Assembly: GCA_024401025.1 (NCBI GenBank)
Contig: JAKSLV010000015.1
Location: forward strand, 1-34,774
Direction of reading: 5' to 3'
Length of the DNA: 34,774 bases
Source of the DNA: Bacteroidales bacterium
GTDB lineage: Bacteria > Bacteroidota > Bacteroidia > Bacteroidales > UBA3824
Shown in pieces: positions 24,960 to 34,404 of this stretch. Position 1 is the first letter of the stretch. Every line of letters begins with the position of its first letter. Made by a program: the position numbers and the translations under genes. The notes under the pieces were generated by a model. That model did not search any database, was not told where the DNA came from, and was given only the letters and a program-made list of their open reading frames with translations.

Positions 24960-24999
24960 AAAAACATCTGGTTTCCAATTTCCCTCTTGGAACCGGATG
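24960..24999 (-). terminator. Intrinsic terminator for the HEAT/cyclophilin-like gene
   Basis: CATCTGGTTTCCAA (24965-24978) pairs with TTGGAACCGGATG (24987-24999) with one bulge and one G-U pair. On the minus strand the stem is followed by T5 (24964-24960). The T-run orientation fits termination of the minus-strand gene that ends at 25094. No clear plus-strand terminator for the acidic repeat gene was found. Confidence 0.6.
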
Positions 25000-25093
25000 A
25001 TGCGGCGGTGAGGGAAAAATTCTAGAGATTCACTTTTTAACCGAAGTGAATTATTTTTTTTTATATATACCCCTTCTTTTTTTTATTCACCCA

Positions 25094-27067
25094 TTATTTC
25101 TTTACAGAAATCGAGTTCACCACATCACCGGTATTGAGGCTGAGAACCACGTCCATGCCGCTCACCACTTTTCCCACTACTGTGGCGGTGCCGTCCATTA
25201 TGGCGCTTGGATACAGCATTATCTCCCATTGTGTGGCATACGATTCGCGCAGCTTTGATGTTGATAATATCACGCTGCCCTCCTCCAGATCTGTGTTCTG
25301 AAGCTCCGACGGCATCATTACCGACTGGTTTTCGTCGAAGAGCGATTCCGATCCCCTGTTGGATATCCTGTTGGTGATGTTGCCGTAAAGGCATGTGTTG
25401 TCGAAATATTTCTGTTCGGCCAGTTTCAGGAACTTGGATACTGCCACGGGGGCGTTGTTAACATCTGTCCTTATCACAAACTTGCCCTTTGATGTGGACA
25501 CCTCAACCTCGGCATCAGGCTTTATCTGCGATACGTAGCTCCAGCTTATGGTGTCGCTGTAGTTGCACTCGTGGCTCATGTCTACGCCGGCCACAGATTT
25601 CAGTGCGTCCACCAGCAGCTTGTGTGTCTCTATGTCGCGCGGAAGCTGGCACTTGTTTATGGCCTGGTTTATGAAGAAAGTGTTGCTTAGATACTCGTTA
25701 AGCTCGCTGTGGCGGGTAAGGAAATCGGCCGCAATGGCCACCATCTGCGAGTTGCCGTTGGTGATGATGTTCTTGAACATCACGGCAAAATCCTTCTCCA
25801 CGTTGTGTTCCTCGTTTTTGAGTTTTCTGGCCGCAAAATCCTTGAACTCAGGCGATTCGTACATAGCCACCAGCGTTCTTACGCCCTCTGTGCGCACTGC
25901 TGGCAGGCTGTGGTAGAATGTGTTGTTTTCCACAAATGATATGCAGTTTAGGTCGTACTTTAGCGCGCTCAGCAGGGCGGCCTTCTCGTACGGATTGGGT
26001 GTGATGTCGAATCCCGACATTATGCCGTCTGATATCGGCTGCTTGTTGTTGGAGAATTTTAGTGCGGCGGCCAGCAGTCTGGTTCTGGGTTTCCAGTCCA
26101 GCTTGCTCTGAGAAAGATTCCAGTAGAGGGTGGAGTCGGCGGCAATGCCGTGCTGCAGCAGATAGTCGGCCGATTGTATCGCAATCATGCCGTTGTCGCT
26201 GTTCAGCAGGCTCAGCATGGTTTCCTTGCAGTCTTTGTATTGGAAGTTTTGCAGCGCATCGGTAACGTTGCGGATTATCCTGATGTCGGTGCCGGGAGTA
26301 TCCAGAAATCCCTTCAGTATCTGTCTGGACCTCTGGTTGTTGCATTTTCCGAGAGCCAGTATCAGGTTTGTCTTGTTGTTTATAAGCGTTGCGCTGCCCA
26401 GGGCCCGGGCAAACTCGTCGGTGTATAGCGACAGCTCGGCATCGCATATTCCGAAATATTCGGCGGCTATTGCCCTGGCGCTCTCGTGTATGGTGGTGTC
26501 GCAGATGTATTCTATGGCTTTCTGATGCGTCTGTATAGAGTACATTCCCCTGCTGGCCATCCAGCACATGGCCCTGCACTGGGCCGATACCAGAATGGCG
26601 TTGCTGTGGCTGATGCTGAGCTCCTCGATGTATTTAAGCGACTTGGCGCCTCCGCACTTGCCCAGGGCCACTATTGCAGCTGCCTTTACGTCGTCGGGCT
26701 GCATGTCGATTCCGTTCTTCAGGATATAGTCCTCAGCCTCAGGATGGCCTATCTCGCCCATGGCAAAGAGCGCCGCCGTCCTCACCACGTTGTCCTGATC
26801 GCCTGTCATGGGCGCAAGGGTATATATAGCCATGCTGTCGTGCAGCGCTGCCAGGGCCATTGCTCCAGCCGCACGGTACGATGGATACTGCGACGTGCAG
26901 TATTTTACAAGGTCTACGCCGCGTCGCGAGGCCCTCAGGTCAGATATCTGACGCAGAGTGGCATCGTTGTACAAGTTGCTTACTGTATCTTCTGTATTGG
27001 TATTGTTGCCGCAGCCGCATATCGCAAAAACTACAACGGCCATTACAGACGCTAAAAAACCCTTCAT
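25094..27067 (-). CDS. HEAT-repeat lipoprotein with C-terminal cyclophilin-like domain
   Basis: Envelope lipoprotein of 657 residues. The signal sequence ends in ICGC (Cys19). Residues about 40-500 are helical HEAT-like repeats (for example AAGAMALAALHD, RTAALFAMGEIGHPEAEDYIL, AAAIVALGKCGG). Residues about 518-657 resemble a cyclophilin-type prolyl isomerase: VEVSTSKGKFVIRTDVNNAPVAVSKFLKLAEQ matches the first strands, and ATQWEIML fits the QFFI strand. The catalytic FHR motif is not recognisable (LYG at the matching place) and the later QGG reads SNRG, so the domain may bind peptides without isomerase activity. A minus-strand terminator follows. It lies 83 bases downstream of the FAH-family gene, so co-transcription is possible. 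Confidence 0.85.
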   Translation of the reverse strand: MKGFLASVMAVVVFAICGCGNNTNTEDTVSNLYNDATLRQISDLRASRRGVDLVKYCTSQYPSYRAAGAMALAALHDSMAIYTLAPMTGDQDNVVRTAALFAMGEIGHPEAEDYILKNGIDMQPDDVKAAAIVALGKCGGAKSLKYIEELSISHSNAILVSAQCRAMCWMASRGMYSIQTHQKAIEYICDTTIHESARAIAAEYFGICDAELSLYTDEFARALGSATLINNKTNLILALGKCNNQRSRQILKGFLDTPGTDIRIIRNVTDALQNFQYKDCKETMLSLLNSDNGMIAIQSADYLLQHGIAADSTLYWNLSQSKLDWKPRTRLLAAALKFSNNKQPISDGIMSGFDITPNPYEKAALLSALKYDLNCISFVENNTFYHSLPAVRTEGVRTLVAMYESPEFKDFAARKLKNEEHNVEKDFAVMFKNIITNGNSQMVAIAADFLTRHSELNEYLSNTFFINQAINKCQLPRDIETHKLLVDALKSVAGVDMSHECNYSDTISWSYVSQIKPDAEVEVSTSKGKFVIRTDVNNAPVAVSKFLKLAEQKYFDNTCLYGNITNRISNRGSESLFDENQSVMMPSELQNTDLEEGSVILSTSKLRESYATQWEIMLYPSAIMDGTATVVGKVVSGMDVVLSLNTGDVVNSISVKK

Positions 27068-27150
27068 AACAAAAAATGCGAATTATATAATATTACTTAT
27101 TAGGGCTTACAATAAGCGTTCCAAAAAATCCGTGTTTCCTGATGCTGCTG

Positions 27151-27762
27151 TTATTTAACCCTGATTTCCAGAAGTTTGCGTCCGTCAATTTCGGCCTCCA
27201 GATGGTCGCCGATGTTCAACGGGCCCACACCCGCCGGAGTGCCTGTAAATATCAGGTCGCCCTGCTTTAGGGTTACGTATTGCGATATGTGCGATACTAT
27301 CTGGTCGAAGCTGAAAATCATGTCTCTTGTGTTGCCGCTCTGGGCCACCTGCCCGTTTATCTTGAGCGCGAAATCAAGGTCCTGCAACGATGGCAGCTCG
27401 CTCTTTGGCACAAAATCGCCCAGCGGCGCCGACATGTCGAAGCCCTTGCTCAGAAACCATGGCAGGCCCTTGGCGCGGTATTCGTTCTGGAGGTCGCGCG
27501 CGGTGATGTCGAGACCAACCGTTACCTCGTCGTAGTATCTTCCTGCAAACTTGGGGCTTACGGCCTTGCACATCTTGCCTATCTTTATCACTATCTCGGT
27601 CTCGTACTCTATCTGCCTGGAGAATTCTGGGATGTAGAAGTCGTAGTGGTTTCTCAGCAGCGAGGTCTCGGGTTTCATGAAGAAAATCGGTTTGTTCTCG
27701 GGCTGCAGGTTTATCTCCTCGCCGTGCTTGCGGTAATTGGCTGCTATGCAGAATATTTTCAT
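27151..27762 (-). CDS. Fumarylacetoacetate hydrolase (FAH) family protein
   Basis: Metal-dependent hydrolase or decarboxylase of the FAH fold, 203 residues. Signatures are FFMKPETSLL (27-36), the metal-ligand pair in YETEIVIKIGK (E54, E56), GLDITARDLQ (D85), KGFDMSAPLGDF and the C-terminal GDLIFTGTPAGVGPL. Members act on acylpyruvates, oxaloacetate or fumarylacetoacetate-like substrates; the exact one is not predictable. The frame extends upstream to 27840, but the extra 26 residues are unrelated to the family and the ATG at 27762 gives the standard start MKIFCIAANYRKH. No aromatic-degradation genes are nearby, which suggests a housekeeping role (inference). Confidence 0.92.
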   Translation of the reverse strand: MKIFCIAANYRKHGEEINLQPENKPIFFMKPETSLLRNHYDFYIPEFSRQIEYETEIVIKIGKMCKAVSPKFAGRYYDEVTVGLDITARDLQNEYRAKGLPWFLSKGFDMSAPLGDFVPKSELPSLQDLDFALKINGQVAQSGNTRDMIFSFDQIVSHISQYVTLKQGDLIFTGTPAGVGPLNIGDHLEAEIDGRKLLEIRVK

Positions 27763-27837
27763 TGCTTTATGTGTTTTGTGTAAGTAATCTTTTGTTGTGG
27801 TTTTGTGGCTGAAGCTTGCCCCGCCAAAAATCCGCCA

Positions 27838-27845
27838 CAAAATTA
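27838..27845 (-). promoter_or_regulatory. Possible -7 box for the FAH-family gene
   Basis: On the minus strand this reads TAATTTTG, matching TAnnTTTG, 75 bases upstream of the chosen ATG at 27762. No matching -33 box is seen. Transcription from here would start inside the longer open frame, supporting the ATG at 27762. Confidence 0.3.
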
Positions 27846-27894
27846 AAATATCTTAAAAAGAAAAAAAAATGTAATTTAATTTTAAAAAAAATAA

Positions 27895-27922
27895 TTTGTT
27901 ACGTTAAAAATTTCTATCTTTG
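27895..27922 (+). promoter_or_regulatory. Probable promoter for the nucleotide-transporter-like gene
   Basis: TATCTTTG at 27915-27922 is a perfect -7 box. TTTG at 27895-27898 is 16 bases upstream, shorter than the usual 19-21. The gene start is at 28027, giving a leader of about 100 bases. Confidence 0.45.
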
Positions 27923-28026
27923 GAACGCCAAAACGGGGCTTGGACAAAAAAGTTTTGTCTAATGCTAAATTTCGGTATATATATTGCAATCACAAGAAAC
28001 GAGTGCAATCATAAAGGCAACTTGGT

Positions 28027-31000
28027 ATGAAAAAAATAACATTATCACATTTCTTAGTTAAAAACTTCGATCTGAAACAGCAGGAGATTCCTATCTTCCT
28101 GATGCTGTTTCTGCATTCGTTTTTTCTGGGACTTGCTGGTGCGTTTTATTTTACCCCTGCCAACTCCGTATTTATCAATCACTTCGGCAGCGAGCACCTG
28201 CCATACGCCTATATGGTTTCGGGCGTGGCCGGCTGGCTGATGACTCAGATCTATTCGTGGTTTCAGAAACGTATCGAGAGCCGCACGCTCTTTATGGGCG
28301 CGCTTATATTCATGACACTCGTCACTCTGGCCACACCTATTATACAAGGACCCGACAACGAGGTCTGGCTGAGCTTCTTCGTATTTATCTGGGCATGGCC
28401 CTTCCTGTCGATGGTGGGCATCGAGACAGGAGCCCTCTCGCTCAAGTTCCTCAATCTGGTTCAGGTAAAGAGGATTTTCGCCTTGTTCAGTATCGGAGGC
28501 GTATTGGCCGCTATGATGGGTTACCTTATTATCCCTGCCCTCAACAAGGTGATGCCGCATCCGTATTATCTTCTCTATATCAGTGCGTTCGGATTCATAG
28601 TCGGCATTGTGTCGCTTATAGTGCTGTATCGCAATTATCCCGAGAAGATGCGCGAGGAGCGTGCCATACTGGCCAAGCGCAAGGAGGAGGGGCAGAAAAT
28701 ACTTTCCCTGAAATCTTCCAACGATGGCACAAGCCTTATCGAGCTGCTGAAAAACGATTATTTCAAGTACATATTTATATGTGCGCTGCTCTCCATGACC
28801 ATCATCTACATCACCGACTTCTCTTTCCTTTCTACGGTAAAGATTCAGGTTTCTGATGTAAACACCCCACAGTTCCTTACCCTCGTGTATGGTGGTCTCA
28901 AGATTGGCGAGCTGCTGCTCTCGTTCTATTCGGCCAAAATCCTCAGCAAGTATGGCGTAAAGCTGGGCCTCATGATATTGCCTATAAGCATGGTGGTGGT
29001 GGTTTCGCTGGCTGCCATTGTGGGATTGTCGTCGGTGGAGAGTATTATGTTCCTGATACTTATCACATTAAACAAGAGCCAGGAGCGTATCCTGCGCCGT
29101 GGACTGGACGATCCCGCATTCAATATTCTGTATCAGCCCCTTCCAGATAACGAGAAGGTTTCCGTACAGACCAAGGTGGGTGTGGTTCAGCAGTTCTCCA
29201 CAGGCATAGCCGGTGTGATACTTTTGGGCGTAAACACCATAATAGGCCTAAGCGGCCATTACGACTTCAAGTATTTCATGCTGTTCTTTATTCCTGTGCT
29301 GGGTTTGTGGGTATGGAGTTCCAAGAAACTTTATGAGAGCTACAAGGCCACCATCAACAAGATTTCCAAGGACTTCAGCAAGGAAAACAAGCGCGATACC
29401 AGCAAGAATCAGTATGGCGCCGAGCTTTTGCGCAAATATATAAAGGTGTCGAACCCCAAGATACAGAATATGGCTGTCACCATACTCTCCGAGACCGCGC
29501 CAAGGTCGCTTGAGGGATACGCCGCCCAGCTTATAGAATCCAACGACGAGATGGTGGAGAAGGCCGTGCTCCGCAACGTGGACCCCACATGGAGAAAGCG
29601 TATTGCCAACTCATGCACCGCGCTCTTCAAGCAGACCACCAATCCCGAGATACGCCTGCTCTCCGAGAGGGCTCAGAACTACCTCAACTACACCGACATC
29701 AATAAGAATCCGGAACCCGAGGAGATTCAGCGCCTTGCCGAGAGCGATTTTGTGGCCGATAAGATTAAGCTTGTTAAGTATATGTTCAACAATCAGAAAC
29801 TGCTTAACGAGGATATCATATCATCGCTGCTCGACAGCACCGACCGCAACGTAAAGGGCGCCGCAATTACACTTGCGGGTCAGCTGCGTACCCCTAGAAT
29901 GATAAACAAGCTGATATCGCTGCTGGAATCGTCGGAATACTACAACACCGCCGGAGTGGTGCTCCTGGATATGGGCGACAAGATTCTGCCCAACCTTAAC
30001 CAGTATTTCGAGAAGACATCCAGCCCCGAGATTCTGCTGCGCATAATAGAGCTCTACGGAAAATTCGGCTCGGCTCCGGCACGTGCATATCTCATCAAGA
30101 ACATCAACTATCCAAACCGCGATGTTCAGCTGGCCATCATTGACGCGCTGTATTTCTGCAAGTTTCAGGCCACCGACGAGAAAGACATTGCCACCATCAA
30201 GCAGAAAATCAGCGAGACAGTGGAGAACATTGTCTGGATAATGTCGGCCCTCAACGACATCGAGGACGAGAAAAACACACTAAAGCTGTTCCAGAGCCTC
30301 GACATCGAGCGTCAGAACAATATCGAGATACTCTTCAACCTGCTCAGCATGCTGGAGGAGCCTCGCCTGATAAACCTGATACAGAAGACCATCATAGGAA
30401 AGAACAACATCTTTGCCGTCGAGATTATCGACAACAACTTCCCTCAGGATATCAAGCAGATTATCAAGCCTTTGTTCGACGACCTGTCGTCGTTGCAGAA
30501 GATAAAGAAGCTGTCGGATTTCTTCCCACAGGCTACCTACACTTTCGAGGACAGACTAAAGGAGATCCTGAAACGCGACTACTCCAAGCTGAACAGCTGG
30601 ACAGTATCCAAGGCGTTGGAACTTCTGGGCAAGCTGCACAAGAGCAAGGCCAGCAACAACTCTAAGCAGAGCTCCATCGACTATAAGGACCTGAAGCTCT
30701 GGATACGCAGCAACATAGAGGATGTGATGGCCAAGATCAGAAAGTCGGAGATGCCCGACGAGATTTTCCTCTGTCTCTATCACACCGAGGAGATAATATA
30801 CTCGATGGCGGCCAAAATCATCTACGACGAGAATCCGCTTAAATGTTCCGACTATCTCAGCAACATGTCGGCAGAGAAACAGCATCTCTACGCTCAGCTG
30901 AAGGCTGAGGAGCCGCTGCTGTTCGATAGGATAAAGATCCTGAAGAAGCATCCTATGTTCTTCAACCTGCCGGAGCACCTGCTTGCCCGCATCGCCAAGA

Positions 31001-31326
31001 ACGTGAGGGTAAAGTATATGAGCAAGGGCGACGAGATTAATCTTGAGGAATCGGCCGAAGACATATTCATCCTTCAGCGTGGCTCGCTGTGCGCCAAGGA
31101 GGCTTTCGCAAATGATCTGATTTTCGACAACAACGATATTATCGTTATCGGTCTCAATCTCGATCAGGGTTCGAAGGCTCTGATGGCAAATGCCGACTCG
31201 GTGGTGCTGGTAATCAACCGTTTCGCATACTTCAACACTCTGGTGCGCGAAACCGAGATTATCCCATACATCCTCGACGACAACAACAGGGCTATGCGTG
31301 TTCAGGAAGAGGCTGCGGCCGAGTAA
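28027..31326 (+). CDS. NTP/NDP-translocase-like membrane protein fused to HEAT repeats and a cNMP-binding-like domain
   Basis: Large protein of 1099 residues. Residues about 20-435 contain around eleven or twelve membrane helices resembling the nucleotide (ATP:ADP) translocase/MFS superfamily. A cytoplasmic helical region with HEAT-like repeats follows (about 455-960, for example DRNVKGAAITLAGQLRTPRMINKLISLL). A final domain (about 978-1085) looks like a cyclic-nucleotide-binding fold: FNLPEHLLARIAKNVRVKYMSKGDEI, then IFILQRGSL. The phosphate-binding cassette (FGE...RxA) is not clear, so ligand binding is uncertain. True ATP:ADP antiporters serve intracellular parasites; free-living relatives with HEAT/cNMP additions exist and their substrate is unknown, so a transport role is inferred. 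A hairpin follows before the CHAT gene. Confidence 0.8.
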   Translation: MKKITLSHFLVKNFDLKQQEIPIFLMLFLHSFFLGLAGAFYFTPANSVFINHFGSEHLPYAYMVSGVAGWLMTQIYSWFQKRIESRTLFMGALIFMTLVTLATPIIQGPDNEVWLSFFVFIWAWPFLSMVGIETGALSLKFLNLVQVKRIFALFSIGGVLAAMMGYLIIPALNKVMPHPYYLLYISAFGFIVGIVSLIVLYRNYPEKMREERAILAKRKEEGQKILSLKSSNDGTSLIELLKNDYFKYIFICALLSMTIIYITDFSFLSTVKIQVSDVNTPQFLTLVYGGLKIGELLLSFYSAKILSKYGVKLGLMILPISMVVVVSLAAIVGLSSVESIMFLILITLNKSQERILRRGLDDPAFNILYQPLPDNEKVSVQTKVGVVQQFSTGIAGVILLGVNTIIGLSGHYDFKYFMLFFIPVLGLWVWSSKKLYESYKATINKISKDFSKENKRDTSKNQYGAELLRKYIKVSNPKIQNMAVTILSETAPRSLEGYAAQLIESNDEMVEKAVLRNVDPTWRKRIANSCTALFKQTTNPEIRLLSERAQNYLNYTDINKNPEPEEIQRLAESDFVADKIKLVKYMFNNQKLLNEDIISSLLDSTDRNVKGAAITLAGQLRTPRMINKLISLLESSEYYNTAGVVLLDMGDKILPNLNQYFEKTSSPEILLRIIELYGKFGSAPARAYLIKNINYPNRDVQLAIIDALYFCKFQATDEKDIATIKQKISETVENIVWIMSALNDIEDEKNTLKLFQSLDIERQNNIEILFNLLSMLEEPRLINLIQKTIIGKNNIFAVEIIDNNFPQDIKQIIKPLFDDLSSLQKIKKLSDFFPQATYTFEDRLKEILKRDYSKLNSWTVSKALELLGKLHKSKASNNSKQSSIDYKDLKLWIRSNIEDVMAKIRKSEMPDEIFLCLYHTEEIIYSMAAKIIYDENPLKCSDYLSNMSAEKQHLYAQLKAEEPLLFDRIKILKKHPMFFNLPEHLLARIAKNVRVKYMSKGDEINLEESAEDIFILQRGSLCAKEAFANDLIFDNNDIIVIGLNLDQGSKALMANADSVVLVINRFAYFNTLVRETEIIPYILDDNNRAMRVQEEAAAE

Positions 31327-31369
31327 GTTTATGTCTGACTCTTATTTTATGAAACTACTATAAAAAATC

Positions 31370-31402
31370 AACCCCGGATATCAGAAATGTTATTCGGGGT
31401 TT
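31370..31402 (+). terminator. Hairpin between the transporter-like and CHAT genes
   Basis: AACCCCGGATA (31370-31380) pairs with TATTCGGGGTT (31391-31401), 11 bp with one G-U, around a 10-base loop. Only TTT follows on the plus strand, so termination may be partial. No promoter was found before the next gene, which favours read-through. Confidence 0.5.
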
Positions 31403-31431
31403 AGTGATTGAATAAAATACAACACACTATA

Positions 31432-34404
31432 ATGAAGAAGTTTTTTACAACATTTTTGCTGCTGACATCCACTTTGGCGGCATTGGCGCAGAGCCTGGAG
31501 GATTGTCAGCGATTGTTCGATTCGGGATACTGGACCAAGTCGCGGCAGGAGCTGGAGAGTCTGCTGAAATCCACCGACGAGGCTTCCAGCGATTATTACA
31601 GGATTCTGAGTTTCTACGGCGAGGTGCTCTTCTATCTAGACAACCGCACCGAGGGCGATTCGCTTATGAAGCTGGCATACAGCAAGATGCGTAGCAAGGC
31701 TGTGCTCAACCTGAACGATGACGTGCAGGAGGTGATAGCCCGATACCTTACATATTCCAGCAAGACCGACATCAAGGCGTGGGGTTTGTCGCACCTGAAC
31801 AGAATAGAGATCTCTGGCGACGACATCGAGGAGCTAAGCGTGGACATGGCAAGCAGCAGCAACGTAAGGCTCCTGCAGCTGATGGCCGTTCGCAATATGA
31901 GGAAGGGCCTTACGCCGTTGGCAAAGAAAAACCTGAACCGCGCCGACGCCATTTTGAGCAGCAGCTATGCCGACTATGTGCAGAGTATCAGGATGCTGAT
32001 GCACTGGACTCAGTATTACTTCAACATCACCAACTATTCCCGGATGCTCAGCTATTGCAACGATGCCATAGAACTGCTTGAGCGTCAGAGGCTAACCGAC
32101 GGAGTCAGCTATGCCGAGGCGCTGGTATACAAGGCTGTGGCACTGGCCCAGCTCGGACAGCACAAGCAGAGCATCAGCCTCCACGACCAGGCTCTGGAAC
32201 TGTACGCCAATATGCTGGGTATCAGCCATTCGAGATACGCCTGGGCTCTCTATCACAAGGGCCGCACGATGGCCATACTCCACGAGGCCGCCAAGATGAT
32301 GGAGTGCGAGAAGGCTGCGGCTGATATCTACCGGCAGGCCTTGGGCGACCACACCCCCGACTATTCGGCCGCGCTCAACGAGGTGGCCATGGCATATTCG
32401 ATGCTCAACGACACCGCCAACGAGTTCAGATACTACAACATGGCGTTGGAATCCAACAAGAAAATGCTTGGCGAGGGTTCGCTGCATACCGGAAAACTGT
32501 ATTACAACATGTCGCTGGCATACAGCCAACGCGGCAATTATCAGCAGGCCCTGGAATGCATCAAGAAGGCCAACAGGATAGCCGCCACCCAGACCGGCGT
32601 GAACTCCGTTTTCACTGCCGACTGCCTCACTCAGAGGGCTTTGCTGAATCTGCGGCTTGGCAAGGTTAAGATAGCCAACGTTACCCTGCAGGGCGCGCTC
32701 AGGATTTACGAATCGGCTCTCGACGCCAGCAGCCCCAAGCTCGCCCAGGCGCTCATGGTATTGGGGCAGTGTCAGTATCAGCAGGCCAAATATGCCGAAT
32801 CGGCGCAGAACATAGCCAACGCCGTGGAGATTTTCCGCAACGACCTGGTGGAGAATTTCTCGTTCATGACATCGCAGACCAGGGACCAGTATTGGGAAAA
32901 CTCGTCGGAGAATTTTGCCGAGATGCTTAGGCACTGTTTCACCGACGGCGAAAATCCCGTGGTGACAGGCACCGCCTACAACTGCGAGCTTGTGGCCAAG
33001 GGCATTAAGCTGAGCTCCGAGCTGGAATTCTCCAACATAATAGCGCAGAGCAACGATCCCAGCCTCATGGAGAAATACACGCAGCTTCAGGAAAACCGAC
33101 AGCTGATAAATACCGAGCGCGGCCTGCCTGCCGATGAGCGCAGCGTGGACCTGGATGCGCTTGAGAAATCCACCGACAGAATGGAGCAGGAGCTGGTGGA
33201 GCAGTGCAAGGAATACGGCGACATGGCCCGCCCTATAAAGGTGACGTATCAGGATGTGCTGAAATCGCTGAGGGGCAACGACGTGGCCATAGAATTTGTG
33301 AAGCATCAGGCTGATACTGCCACTATGTATGGCGCGCTGATACTGAAGGCCGGATGGCAGACTCCAAAATTCGTGAGCCTGTTTTCTGACCGTGAATTCG
33401 ATGACAGCTTCGGATCCAGGATTAAGCCCTACACCAACAACAAGCTTTACCAAATGGTGTGGGAGCCGATGAGGAGGTATTTCGACGACAACTCGGTGAT
33501 ATATTTCGCGCCCACGGGCCTGCTGTACAGCACCGCGATAGAATATGCGCCGGTGGATGCCGACAACGACCTTACCATTGCAGAGGAGTATCAGATACAC
33601 AGAATATCCTCCACACGCGACCTCACTGAGCACCGCAGCCCGCAAAAATCGCGCAAAATTGCCGTGTATGGCGGAATCCTATACGACACCGATACCACCA
33701 CAATGCGTCAGGAGAGCGATGTGTATTCACACAGATCCATCACCGACGAGTATCTGAGAAACTATTTCTCGCGCAACGGCGGCATCAGCGCCAACTATCT
33801 GCCCGGCACCGAGAAGGAATCCAAGGCCATTGTGGAGTGCATGACCGGGGCCAGTTTCGATACCGAATTCTACACCCGCGACAAGGCCAACGAGGAATCG
33901 TTCAAGAACCTCTCGGGCAAGGATCTGGATGTTATCCACATTGCCACACACGGTTTCTATGCCGAGAGCGCGGGCAGCAGCGCCTCAGTTGACAACAGCC
34001 TTCTGTTCTCGGGACTGCTGATGAGCGGATGCAACAACATTCTGAGCGTGCCTCAGGACATAGAGGACGGAATACTTACCGCCAGGGAGATCTCGTTCCT
34101 GGATTTCAGGAAAACCGACATGGTGGTGCTCTCGGCTTGCGAGACAGCTCTCGGAAAAGTTACTGACGATGGCGTTTATGGCCTTCAGAGGGGTTTCAAG
34201 AAGGCGGGAGTCAGGACCATAATCATGTCGCTGTGGCCGGTAAACGATTATGCCACACGTCTTCTGATGACCAGCTTCTACAAGTATCTGGCCGATGGAC
34301 ATGGCAAGCGCGACGCTTTCATGGAGGCTCAGCGCGACCTCAGGGAACACAACGGCGTAAATCCATCCCACTGGGCAGCGTTCATAATGCTGGACGGGGA
34401 GTGA
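31432..34404 (+). CDS. Exported TPR protein with C-terminal CHAT (caspase-like) peptidase domain
   Basis: Protein of 990 residues from this start. Residues 1-19 are a signal peptide (MKKFFTTFLLL, cut after ALA). Tetratricopeptide repeats fill about 25-480 (for example LYYNMSLAYSQRGNYQQALECIKKANRIA), a helical linker follows, and a CHAT domain occupies about 690-990. The caspase-type dyad is intact: His840 in HIATHGFY and Cys903 in VLSACETALG, followed by the conserved GLQRGFKKAGVRTIIMSLWPVND. CHAT proteases are clan CD cysteine peptidases activated through TPR-bound partners; substrates here are unknown. The frame is open to a TTG at 31408, but the ATG at 31432 gives a clean signal peptide. 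A rhomboid-family gene follows after a heptamer repeat tract. Confidence 0.9.
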   Translation: MKKFFTTFLLLTSTLAALAQSLEDCQRLFDSGYWTKSRQELESLLKSTDEASSDYYRILSFYGEVLFYLDNRTEGDSLMKLAYSKMRSKAVLNLNDDVQEVIARYLTYSSKTDIKAWGLSHLNRIEISGDDIEELSVDMASSSNVRLLQLMAVRNMRKGLTPLAKKNLNRADAILSSSYADYVQSIRMLMHWTQYYFNITNYSRMLSYCNDAIELLERQRLTDGVSYAEALVYKAVALAQLGQHKQSISLHDQALELYANMLGISHSRYAWALYHKGRTMAILHEAAKMMECEKAAADIYRQALGDHTPDYSAALNEVAMAYSMLNDTANEFRYYNMALESNKKMLGEGSLHTGKLYYNMSLAYSQRGNYQQALECIKKANRIAATQTGVNSVFTADCLTQRALLNLRLGKVKIANVTLQGALRIYESALDASSPKLAQALMVLGQCQYQQAKYAESAQNIANAVEIFRNDLVENFSFMTSQTRDQYWENSSENFAEMLRHCFTDGENPVVTGTAYNCELVAKGIKLSSELEFSNIIAQSNDPSLMEKYTQLQENRQLINTERGLPADERSVDLDALEKSTDRMEQELVEQCKEYGDMARPIKVTYQDVLKSLRGNDVAIEFVKHQADTATMYGALILKAGWQTPKFVSLFSDREFDDSFGSRIKPYTNNKLYQMVWEPMRRYFDDNSVIYFAPTGLLYSTAIEYAPVDADNDLTIAEEYQIHRISSTRDLTEHRSPQKSRKIAVYGGILYDTDTTTMRQESDVYSHRSITDEYLRNYFSRNGGISANYLPGTEKESKAIVECMTGASFDTEFYTRDKANEESFKNLSGKDLDVIHIATHGFYAESAGSSASVDNSLLFSGLLMSGCNNILSVPQDIEDGILTAREISFLDFRKTDMVVLSACETALGKVTDDGVYGLQRGFKKAGVRTIIMSLWPVNDYATRLLMTSFYKYLADGHGKRDAFMEAQRDLREHNGVNPSHWAAFIMLDGE

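Noticed and set aside
27763-27840. Longer start for the FAH-family gene
   Set aside because: The additional 26 residues do not match the family, and the possible -7 box at 27838-27845 would place transcription start inside them.
28027-29340. Evidence of an obligate intracellular parasite from the ATP/ADP-translocase-like domain
   Set aside because: Related HEAT-fused proteins occur in free-living bacteria, and the rest of the window, including chemoreceptors and complete ribosomal operons, shows no reduction.
31408-31431. TTG start for the CHAT gene, adding 8 residues
   Set aside because: The ATG at 31432 begins a clean signal peptide with two lysines and a hydrophobic core; the extra residues would disturb it little but are not needed.
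32092-33645. 517-residue open frame on the minus strand inside the CHAT gene
   Set aside because: It lies opposite well-supported TPR and linker coding sequence, with no recognisable domain. It is a by-product of the codon usage of the real gene.
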